Shown in pieces: positions 20,472-29,919 of a DNA stretch of 64,000 nt. The notes beneath the pieces are model-generated. The model saw only the letters and a list, made by a program, of their open reading frames with translations. It had not been told where the DNA came from and did not search any database. The translations under genes were made by a program, and so were the position numbers. The DNA comes from Cyanophora paradoxa (taxonomy: Eukaryota > Glaucocystophyceae > Cyanophorales > Cyanophoraceae), in assembly GCA_004431415.1 (NCBI GenBank), contig QPMI01000701.1:1-64000 (forward strand), in the 5' to 3' direction. Each line of letters opens with the position of its first letter. Position 1 is the stretch's first letter.

Positions 20472-23351
20472 ATGGCGGCGATCGCGGGTTGCCCGTACGC
20501 CTTCTCTTCGTGGGACCAGGTCCGAACCGCACTCGCTCGCGCCCGCCTGCGCGCTGGGCGCCCCGGCCCGCGCGCGATGGCCACCGACCGATCTGCGTCG
20601 CGTGCACGTGCGCAGGGGCTCTTCGAATTCTTCACGGGGCGCGGCAGCCGCGCGAAGAAGGGGCCGGCGCGGCCGTGCGTGCGCGCCGGCGTCGTGAGGA
20701 GGAAGCGCGCGCGCTCGACGACCTCGCAGCCCTACCCGCCCTCGGCCCTCTGCGCGTGCGCATGCGGCTGCCCCTCCGACCCTCCTCCCTCCCCGGCCCA
20801 GCCGCCGACGCCGCGGAAGGTCGCCGGCAGGGTACCGGTGCGGGGAGGGGGCGGGCGGGCGCGGGGCCCGGGCGGCGCTGCCGGAGCTGCCCGACGAGCT
20901 GCTGGCGGAGATCGTCGGGCGCCTCGCGCTGCGCGACCTCGCCGCCCTCGCCGCCACCTGCCGCCCTCTCCGCGCGGCCGCCGCCGCCGCCCTGCCCCTC
21001 GTCCGCGTCCTCGACCTCTCCGCCTGGGCCCCCGGCCACGAGGTCCGCCCTCCCCCGTCGCGATGGCGAGCCGGCGCCCCTCCCCTCGCGCGAGGGTACC
21101 GGTGCGAGCGCCGGTCTCCCCGGGCAGAAGCTGGCGGGGCTGCTGGGGCGCGCTGCGGGGGCGCGCGAGGTGCGGGTGGACTGCTGGAACGTGTACCGCG
21201 ACGCCTGGCTCGCCCGCCTGCCCCGCCCCCTCGAGCGCCTCGAGCTCCGCAACGCCAACTTCCTCAGCCCCGCCGGCTGCGCCCTCGTCGCCGCCGCCGC
21301 CACGCCCCTCCGCGCCCTCGTCGTCACCACCTCCTACCGCCACGACCTCGGGGAGGCCCAGTACCAGGTCTCTCCTCCAGCTCGAGCTTCGATTCCCTCA
21401 GCTGTGCGGGGGAGTGACCACGAGGGGTGCGCGGGGCGGCAGGACCTCGGGCTCGGGGTGGTGCTGCGCGCGGCGGCCTCGACGCTGGAGGAGCTCTGCC
21501 TGGACGTCCCCGACGAGCGCGGGGCGCTCCGCTGGGACCTCGCCCCCCTGCGCCTGCCCCGCCTCCGCCGCCTGGCGCTGCGCTCGGCGGCCCCCGTGGA
21601 CCTCCTCCAGCGCCTCCCCGCCACCCTCCGCTCCCTCTCCGTCTCCGCCGCCGCCTCCCCCCTCTGCGTCCTCGGTGCCCCGCCCCCGCCCCCGCCCCTC
21701 CCCGCCCATCTGACCCGGGGGCAGGGGACGGGTACGTGGAGGCGGTGTGCGCGGCGTGCCCGCAGCTGGAGGAGCTGGAGCTGGGGGGGATGGCGTGGGC
21801 GGGGCGGGGGGCGCCGGCGGGGGGCCTCGCGGGGCTCGCGGCGCTCGTCGGGCCGCCCCCGCTCGCCCTCGTCTCCGACCGCTCCTTCGCCGCCCTCGCC
21901 GTCCGCCCCGCACCCCGTCGCGCGTCATCGCAGCTCATCTCACGCGGCGTGGCGGGCAGCGGCTGCGCTCGCTGCGGGTGCTGCGGCTGGAGCTGGTGGA
22001 GGGCGGGTGGCCCTCGTCGGCGTCGGACGCCGGCGTCGCGCTGCTCGCCGCCTCGTCCCGCTCCCTCGTGCGCCTCGGCCTCTGCGGGATGCGCGGCGTG
22101 GGGGACGCGGCCCTGCTCGCCCTCGCCGCCTCGTGCGGGGCGAGCCTCGAGGAGCTGGACCTCTCGCGCACCGCCGCCTCGGACGCCGGCCTCGCCGCCC
22201 TCGCCCGCGCCTGCCCCCGCCTCGCCCGCCTCGCCCTCTCGTGCGGCCCCCACCCCGCCGCCCCCGCCCCCCGAGCCCCCGTCTTAGCCCGCGCCCGCAG
22301 GCAGTGCGAGCGGGTGAGGGACGGGGCGTGGGGCGGGTGGCAGCCCTCGCGGGCCCCGGGTGCGCCCCGGCGCCCCTCCCCGCGGTCGCCCGCTCAGCCG
22401 CGGCGCGCGCAGCTGGAGTCGCTCGAGCTCTTCGGCTGCGGCGGGGTCGGCGACGCGGCCCTCTGCGCCCTCGCGACGCACTGCACCCGCCTGCGCCTGC
22501 TCGACGCCCGCGGCTGCGCCGCCACCGACCTCGGCGTCGCCATGTCCGCCCCCTCCCGCCTCGGCCCCCGCCCGCTGGCGCCACGGCTCACGGGGCGGGG
22601 CGCGCAGGCTGCTCGCCTCGCCGGCGGCGGGCACGCTGGAGGTCCTCCGTCTCGGCAAGGCCTACAGCAGGCAGGCCCAGGCCAAGGCCGTCTTCCCGCC
22701 CCCCGCCCGCTGGCCCCCCGGACCCCGCGAGGAGGGCCCGCGCCCCTTCCCCCCGGCCTTGCCCTCCGTCGTGGTGGTGCCGGGGGGGACGTACCCCCCG
22801 GGGCTGCCCCTCACGGACGCCTCGCTGGCGCTGATGGCGGCCCCGGGCCGCTGCGCGCGCCTGCGCGAGCTCGTCCTCGTCGACGCCGCCGTCACCGACT
22901 GGTTCCTCGAGCGCGCCGCCCGCTCCCTCGGCGCCCTACAGATCCTCCAACTCGTCGTCCGCCCCCGCCCCCGCCCCCTCCCGCACGCCTCGCCTCACGC
23001 CCCCCGCAGAAGTGCGAGCGGGTGACGGGGGCGGCGCTGCGGCTGCTGGCGGCGGGGGCGACGCGGGGGTCGCTGCGGGAGGTGCACCTGCGGGACAGCG
23101 GGGCGCGCGTCGGGCGGCGCGAGGTGGAGGCCCTGCGGGGCATGCGCGCCCTGCGGCAGGCCCTGCTGCCCTGCCGCGAGACCACCGCCATCCCCGCCCT
23201 CCACGCCTCCAACCGCCTCCTCGACGTCTGCTTCTACTCCCTGCCCCCGCCCCTGCCCCTCCTCCCGCCCCTCCCCCGCGCCCCCTCCGCCTGGCGCCGC
23301 CCCGCGGCCGGCCCCTCCTCCCCGCTCCCGCCCCGCCCCTTCTCCGCTTGA
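20472..23351 (+). CDS. F-box / leucine-rich-repeat protein
   Basis: One exon carries an F-box: LPELPDELLAEIVGRL, ALRDLAALAATCRPLRAAAA. It is followed by many exons of cysteine-containing LRRs of the FBXL/AMN1 type: STLEELCLDVPD, LPRLRRLALRSA, CPQLEELELGG, LRVLRLELVEGG, SLVRLGLCGMRGVGDAALLA, SLEELDLSRTAASDAGLAAL, LESLELFGCGGVGDAALCAL, LRLLDARGCAATDLGVA, RLRELVLVDAAVTDWFLERA. F-box proteins recruit substrates to SCF ubiquitin ligases through SKP1; LRRs bind the substrate. The proposed start is MAAIAGCPYAF at 20472, about 400 bp before the F-box; the exons between (basic, EEGAGAAVRARRRREEEA) are less certain. The C-terminus is Pro-rich. Confidence 0.7.
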
Positions 23352-24062
23352 GCCGAGCAGGTGCCGCCGCGAGCGGCCCCACGGGCCGTTGCGCGCTGCC
23401 CTACGGCAGCTTCAGAGCCTGGCCCCGCTGTTAACGATGCCGCATATACATGCATATGCCTTTTTCCTTGCAATTGTCTGTATTTTTGTGGACCGGACCG
23501 CTCTCTAGTTTCAAGTTTCTTATTTCCGAGTTCGGGCCCCGGGGCCGCCTCCGCCGCCGCTGATAACGAGTTCTTCGAGTTCAGCGATCGGCGTGTATAA
23601 CTAGTACTATAATTTCATCCTAGTCGCGCGTACGTTTCTGCTGGGTTCCACGGATCGCAAGGCCAGCCATAGCTAGAGCTAGTAAGCATATATAGGAAGC
23701 ATTGCACGCTAGACCTGCTTCGTAGATTGTACACGTTGATATCTGCATCACGCTTCTCATATCGCTATCATAGTATACGTATCCTCATACCGTCGCGTAC
23801 TGACTCAATACTGAGTTACCGATCGGCGAGAGATGCGATGCGCGATGGCCCAGCGCTAGCCGCGGCCTCGCTGGCCATGGGGCGGGGAAGGTCGAATGAT
23901 CGACACGAGCGGCGAGCCCTTCGGAGTGGCGCTGGCCCATCGGATCAGCCTGGCAGCCTGGCAGCCGCTGAGCGCTTCGGCGCGGGGGGCGGGGGCAGAC
24001 GGCTCGGGGCGGCGGGGGCCGGCTTGGTGCCTCACGAGCGGTGAGTGGCCGGGAGCAGGAAG
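23352..24062. other. Convergent intergenic region
   Basis: No gene was seen. 23430-23830 is AT-richer, with tatata, gcatatata and tagctagagctagtaagc-like words. It may hold 3' UTRs of both converging genes. Confidence 0.4.
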
Positions 24063-26506
24063 TCAGGCGGCGGCCTCGCGGCGGGCGTCGCGGAGGAGGG
24101 CGCAGGCGGCGGCGAGGGAGGGGGACGCGGGCTGCACCAGCGCCAGGCCCCGCGCCGCCTCCTCCAGCGGCCCCACCGCCCCCGCCGCCTCCCCCGCGTT
24201 CCACCGCAGCTTCCCCAGCATGAACAGCTGCAGCAGCAGCAGCGGGTGCAGCGCCGGGTACAGCTCTGCCGTGTCGAGGTCTTAGGGGGTGCAGCGCGGG
24301 GTAGGGAGCGGGGGGTGGGGGTAAAGCGCGGGGAGGGGGAGGGGTAAGCGGCTGAAAGACCTCGGTAGGCGTCGACGGTGCGGGCGCAGTGGTGCGCGGC
24401 CGCGCGCCAGTCGCCGGCGTCGATGCAGAGCTGCCGGCGGGGGCGCCTCGGATAGATGCGATGCAACGGTCGCGCAATCCTAGGGGCGGGGGGCGGGCCT
24501 GCATGAGGGCGGCGTGGGAGGACCAGCGGTCGACGTCGCACGGGTCGAGCCCCGCCGCCTCCGCCCCCCGCACCGCCGCCTCCAGCCCCGCCCGAGCCGC
24601 CCCTCGTGCCCCCCGCCCCGTCAAGGAGCCGCCGCCGCGCAGCGCGCGCGCAGAGCAGCTCAGAGGCGGAGGCGGCGGGGGTAAAGGATATTCTCCTCCG
24701 CGGAGACCCCCGGCCTGGCGAGGGCGTCGGCCCGCTTGCGCGCCGCCTCGACCGCCGCCCGCGCCCTGGCCACGGCCTACCCCCGGGCGGGGTTGGCGGG
24801 GCCGGGGCGGGGCGGGGCCGGGGGCGGGGCGGGGGCGCCTCGGGGCCTCGGCGGAGCGCTCGGCGGAGACGAGGCGCCCGTCGGCGGCCCCCGCCTGCGC
24901 CCGCCCCGCCCCGCCCCGCCCCCGTCAGCCGCCCCAGGCCGGCGGCGGCGGGGCGCAGAGGCCAGCGCGGCGGGGCGCACGGGGTCGGCGGCGCAGCGCG
25001 GGCAGGCGCAGTCGAAGTGGTAGCGCGCGCGCAGGTCGGCCCGCCGCCGCTCCCGCGGCAGGCCGGCGTCGACGTACGAGTGCGTGAGCTGCGGCGGGGG
25101 CGCGGATCGGAGGCGGGCGGGGAGTCGGGGGGGGGAGGGGGGGGGGGGGGGAGGGGGGGGGGGCTGGGGACCTCGGCGCCCGCGGGGAGGTCCCTGAGGG
25201 CGCGGACGAGCTGGCGGCGGCCCTCGTAGAGCACCGCGCAGCTCGGCTCGCAGCTGCCCCCGGCCCCCGCCCGCCCCTCTCAGCGCCCCCCCGCACCGCA
25301 CCCGCCGCCCGGGGGCGCTCGGAGGGGGCGGGCCTGTGGTTCAGGAGGGCGCCGGCGGGGAAGACAGCGGCGCCGACGGGGAAGAGCTGGTCGTCCTGCA
25401 CCGTGAAGTTGTTGCCCCCGAACTGCGCGAGCGCCCCCCGGCGAGGCCGAGGCCCGGCGCCGGCTTTCAGCCGCCGGCGGGCGGGAGGAGGCGAGGCGGG
25501 CCGCACGATGCAGAGGAGCTCGACGGGGTCCACGCCCGGCGCCCCCGCGCCCCGAGCAGCGCCGCCGCCTCCTCCGCCGCCGCCCCGTGCCTGCCCCGCC
25601 CCGCCCCCGCCCCTCTTCAGCGCTTCGACGCGGACGCCGGCCCAGGCCGGCGCGGAGCCGGGGGCGCACCTCGCGAGCGCCTCGGAGCCCTGTTGCTCCC
25701 GATCTGCGCGGAGGGGACGCGCGCCGGCGCTCCGTCAGGGGGACGGCGGCGGCGGAGGCGCGCGCGGGGAGGGCGGGGGGCGGGCGCGAGGGCGGACGGG
25801 AAGGGAGAGCGATGAGGGATTCGAAAGAGTCCCACGCAGAGGCTGCCGGCTGCGCGGCACGCACGCGTCAGCCGAGGCCCTGCAGCTGAGCTCGCCAAGC
25901 CCGCGCTGCCACGCATCCGGCGCGCCGCGCTGGAGGAGGGTGCGGGAAGGGAACACACGCACCGCGCCCGCCAGCTCGCGTAATCGCCGCCGGATGGTGC
26001 GGGCGAGGAGGACGGCCTCGGGCGAGGGCGGCGGTTTCCTCGCCGCGATCGCCGAGCACTCAGGCTTGTGCTCCGCCCAATGCTTCCGCTGGTCGAATAT
26101 ATCATCCATCAAATACTACACTCCGAGAAATTCGTACCTGACAGTCGCGCGAGCAGTACCACACAAACTTGCAGGCGCTTATCGGGCGCGCGTACGCATT
26201 AGGCGCGCGTGCGGGCGGCTGAAGCGCACGCGCGCGCTCGAACCTGCACTGAAGGTCGCACTCGCCGCGGAGGCAAGTGCTGCACACTTTAGGCGCCGGC
26301 AGATCGGCGTACGGCATTGTCGAGAACACTAGGTCGCCAGCGCGAAGCGCTCGCCGAGCAACCACCGCGCGCCCTTTGTCGTTGTGCACGACGGACGCGC
26401 TGTCCGATAGGGGGCCGGGGGCAGCCATAAGCTCGCCCGCCTGACGCCCAATGAGCTCAGGCCAGCAGATGCGGGGGGATACCCTCGCGCAGCTGCAGTC
26501 CTCCAT
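24063..26506 (-). CDS. SMYD-type SET/MYND lysine methyltransferase
   Basis: Exons on the minus strand assemble into the split SET domain of SMYD proteins. SET start: NDKGRAVVARRALRAGDLVF. MYND zinc finger: VCSTCLRGECDLQCRF, CKFVWYCSRDCQ, then after an intron HWAEHKPECSAI. SET core: GGNNFTVQDDQLFPVGAAVF, ALLNH (the NHSC-type motif, exon edge), VLYEGRRQLVRALRDLPAG, LTHSYVDAGLPRERR. Post-SET cysteines: YHFDCACPRCA. C-terminal helical repeats: YPALHPLLLLQLFMLGKLRW and DARREAAA, with the stop at 24063. SMYD enzymes transfer methyl from S-adenosylmethionine to lysines of histones or other proteins. Architecture and C-terminus are closest to SMYD3. Start MEDCSCARV at 26506, or an internal MAAPGPLSDSA. 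Only 57 bp from the divergent F-box gene. Confidence 0.8.
25128..25164. repeat. G-rich homopurine tract inside a SMYD intron
   Basis: About 37 bases of almost pure G with three A interruptions, within an intron of the SMYD gene (C-rich on the transcript). It is the same kind of tract as at 17827, 37297, 58445 and 63790. Confidence 0.8.
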
Positions 26507-26563
26507 ACGAGTGCAGCGCGGATCCCGGAGCGGTTGCTGATTCTACAACATTCGTCAGAAGCG

Positions 26564-28004
26564 ATGCGCTGGGGCGTAGTGCTGGTCCTGGGCGCTGCAG
26601 CGGCCGGCCTGGCCGTGTACGCCGCCCGCCGGCCTGGCCGTGTACGCCGCCCGCAAGCCCGTAGCAAGCGCAGGGCGAAGAAGCAGCCACTTGCGCGCCC
26701 GATCGACCGCCTGGTGGCGCTGCAACCGCCGCCGCCGTCTAACATAGACGAGGACGCCGCATCACTCCCGGCGCCGACGCGTACGGCAGAAGAAAGAAGC
26801 GCCCTCACTCAACGGCCGACCGAAGAATTCGACAGCCCGACGAGCGAGGGCGAGGATGGATCCGCGTGGGGTTCCGACGACGAGCGCATGTACGGCACGC
26901 CACAGACCGGGCCGCCGAAGCCCACCGCCCTCGGCCTCCCGGCCGAGCTGTGGTGCGCATCCCCGACCGATCCCTCGCCCCTGCTGGAGCCGACTCCGGG
27001 CCCCCATTGTCCCGCAGGTTCAAGATTCTGGAGGGCCTGGACGCGAGGTCGGCGGTGCGGGTGCGGCTCGTGTCGAGGCAGCTGAGCGAGCTCTTCGCGC
27101 CGCCGGAGGGCTCGCTCTCCGGGCTGGCGCCCCGCGACTGGGCGGCGCTCTTCGGGGCGGTGGAGGCGGTGCCGGGGCCCGTGTGGGAGGCGAAGGCCGC
27201 CGACATGCTGAACGAGATCTACGAGAGCGACGAGAACGACGAGGGCCTCGGGCGCCTCGCCGTCGAGCTGCGCCAGGCGCCCAGCCGCCAGGCGCGCCCC
27301 CGCTTCCTAAACGCCTTCCTGGCGAGCGTGTACGGGCGCTGCAAGCCCTGGTGCGCCCGGCGAGGGCAGCGGCCGCGCTCCCCGCGGGGCGCCCTCGTGA
27401 CGGGGGCCGGGGCGCGGGGCGGGCGGGCAGGTTCGCGTTCGCGTGCCTGCAGCACGTGGACCCCGGGCTGCCCTCGGAGGCGCGCTTCGGGGCCTGGCTC
27501 CTCGCCGTCTACCAGGAGCTCCTCGTCCGCCGCCAGCTCGACCTCCGCACCCCCCGCGTCGAGCTCGCCATCGACGTCCGCCCCCGCGCCCCCCGCAAGC
27601 CGCCCCCCCACAGCCTGCCGCCCGCCCTCTGCCCCGCCCCTGACCGCGGGGCGGGGCGTGGCGGGGCAGCCGCGGCTCTGGTGGGGGGCGAGCTTCGTCA
27701 GCAAGGCGCGGCGGGGCCGGCTGGCGCTGACGGACCCGCTCTGGTGGGACTGGCCGGCCTGCCCCGAGGCCATCGTGGAGCAGTCCGTGCGCGCCCTCGA
27801 GCTCTGCCGCGACGAGTACGCCGCTGCTTCCCCGCCCCTCCCGGTGCGCCCCCCCGCCCCGCCCCGAGCCCAAGGCGCCGGCCGACGCCGCGGCAGGTGT
27901 GGGTCGTCATCCGGAGCCGCTGCGAGGCGACGCCGCCGGAGGAGTTCGTGGCGCCCCTCGTGCGCGCCCTCAAGGCCCGCGCCTTCCCCGTCCTCGTCGA
28001 GTAG
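26564..28004 (+). CDS. Membrane-anchored F-box protein
   Basis: The ATG at 26564 gives MRWGVVLVLGAAAAGLAVYA, a single N-terminal transmembrane anchor, followed by a basic stop-transfer run (RRPGRVRRPQARSKRRAKK). After an acidic linker comes an F-box split by an intron: LGLPAELW then FKILEGLDARSAVRVRLVSR and QLSELF. The C-terminal domain is unrecognised: DWAALFGAVEAVPGPVWEAK, LNEIYESDENDEGLGRLAVE, FLNAFLASVYGRCKPW, GAWLLAVYQELLVRRQLDL, PRLWWGASFVSKARRGRLA, WWDWPACPEAIVEQSVRALE, WVVIRSRCEATPPEEFVAPL, stop at 28002. An F-box tethered to a membrane could direct SCF ligase to membrane or ER-surface substrates. A 25-bp tandem duplication (26606-26655) lies in the anchor region. Confidence 0.6.
26606..26655. 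repeat. 25-bp tandem duplication in coding sequence
   Basis: ccggcctggccgtgtacgcc gcccg occurs twice in direct succession just after the start of the membrane-anchored F-box gene. Because 25 is not a multiple of 3, the two copies are read in different frames (GLAVYAAR, then PGRVRRPQ). One extra copy would change the frame. Confidence 0.8.
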
Positions 28005-28084
28005 ACCGAGCCCTAGCCCCGCCCCGCCTCTCCCCGCGGTGTCCGCTCTCCTCTTCCTCTCCTCCGATTCGGTGCATGTGAGAT

Positions 28085-29589
28085 TTACACGGCGGCGCGG
28101 GCGCTGCCGGCGGTGGTGGGGCGGGAAGCGCGGTGCCCCGCGCTGCCGGCGCTGCCGACGCGGCCGGCGACGTACTGGAGGTAGGGCTCGGCGCCCGGCG
28201 CCGGGCCCACCGCCCCCGCGCTCGAGATCGACGCCGCGCTCAGCGGCCGCACGATCGGCATCGTCACCTGAACCGGCGGCAGCGTCGCGGCGGCCGCCCG
28301 CGGCGGCGTCGAGGCCCGCGGCGGGGAGGATGCCCGCGGGGGAGGGCGGCGGCGGCCGGGGCGGGTGCGGGTGCGGGTGCGGGGGCAGGTGCAGGTGCGG
28401 AGGGAGGGGCGGGAGGGCGGCGGGGGCGTGGCAGGGGCTGGGGTAAAGGGCGGGGGCAGGGGGAAGTGGTCGAAGGGGTCGAGGGAGGCGGAGGGGCGGA
28501 GGGCGGGGCGCGGGGGGCGAGAGGTCGGAGGAGGAGGGGCCGCGGGCGAAGCGCAGCTCCTGCGGGGCTGACGCGGAGCGCGCCAGCTCCTGCGCCTCCC
28601 GCGCCGGGCTCCCCGCGCTGGACGCCGCGCCCGAGCCCGGGCCGGGGGCCGGGGGCGGGGCCTCCCAGGTCTTGAGCGGGGTGAGCTTCCAGCCGGTCAT
28701 CCCGGCGTGGGCGATGTAGGGGATCTCGCTGTCGGGGAACATCTCGCTCATCGGGGTCGCCAGGGCGGCCCCGCCCGGCGCGATGCCCCGCCGCCGCGGC
28801 TTGTTGCTCTTCACCGTCGGCAGCGCCTTCACGTGCATGTACCCGTGGATGATCCACACGTTCCGCTCCTCGTCCCGCGGCGTCAGGTTCCGGTTCGAGC
28901 GCGGGTCTGCCCACGCGCCCCGGCCCCGCTCAGCTCGGGGCGGCGCGCCGGGGGCGGGGGGAAGGGGCGGGGACCGTCGATCCAGCCGCTGCGGAGGGTG
29001 CGGCCGTAGGCAGTGCTTCCGACGGAGAGGGGGCGGCCGTCGGGCCCGCGCGCCTGCCGCTCGTGCAGCGAGCCCTTCGACGTCGACGCCCGCGTCAGCT
29101 GCGCGGCCACGTCCACTGCGCCCCGCACGTGAGGCGGCGCCGGCCGAGGCGCCGCGGGCCCGGCGCGCGGGCGGGGCGGGGCGCACGGGGCATGCTGCTG
29201 CCGGCGAGCCGCTTGGGCACCTCGACGCTCGGGACGTGGCGCCGGCGCGAGAGGATGCCGAGATCCCCGTGCGTCACGCCGAAGTACTTCACCGCGTACG
29301 AGGGCTCCCGCTGCGGCGACTGCGCCCGCGCGGGGCTCGCCGCCTGCGTCCCGCCGAACTGACTCCGCGCGCCCGTCCTGCTGCTCTCGTCCAGCGTGCG
29401 CTCGTGCAGGCTGGAGGTGCTCGCCGCATGACCCGTCACGTCGAGGCCCTGCGCCTTGCCCGAGCCCCGCGATGCGCCGCGGCCGCGTAAGGGCCCGGAA
29501 GCGGTCCCCCAGCTATCGTGCTTCTGCGGCGCTCGGCGATCAGACTCTGGAAACGGCATTCTCTGCTCTACTCGTGCGCGCTGTCCCAT
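28085..29589 (-). CDS. Conserved-looking protein of unknown function
   Basis: Start at 29589: MGQRARVEQRMPFPESDRR. Recognisably protein-like exons follow: EPSYAVKYFGVTHGDLGIL, SVEVPKRLAGSS, LTRASTSKGSLHERQARG, GSTAYGRTLRSGWIDG, DPRSNRNLTPRDEERNVWII, HGYMHVKALPTVKSNKPRR, PDSEIPYIAHAGMTGWKLTP, LKTWEAPPPAP, then low-complexity Pro/Ser/Ala and a final exon VTMPIVRPLSAASISSAGAV ending at 28085. No signal peptide, transmembrane helix or known motif. The mix of short conserved-looking blocks and disordered linkers resembles flagellar microtubule-associated proteins, but that is only a guess. Divergent from murG (331 bp between starts) and convergent with the F-box gene (80 bp apart). Confidence 0.5.
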
Positions 29590-29919
29590 AGCTCAGCTAA
29601 CTTGATGTGCAGCGTAAAATAGAATAGGTTGCGAAGCCGGCGGTTGTTTGGTCAAGAGGCAGCAATGGGGCTCTCTGACAAGCATATGGAGGGCGAGAAC
29701 TGGTCCTGGCGCGGCATAGATGGAGAGAGCGCCGCCGGGATGCGTGCCGCCCAAACGACCACCAAGCAGCTGCTGGGTCCGAAGCAGCTATCTGTCTAGA
29801 AGATGGAGGATGCGTACAGCCGTAATAGATGCTAGCTACGCCCCAGCAGCGCGCGGACCTTCATTTTGTTGTGAGACTGTACCCCGCAGGCGAGACTCAA
29901 AAGCTCAACACCAGCCAGG

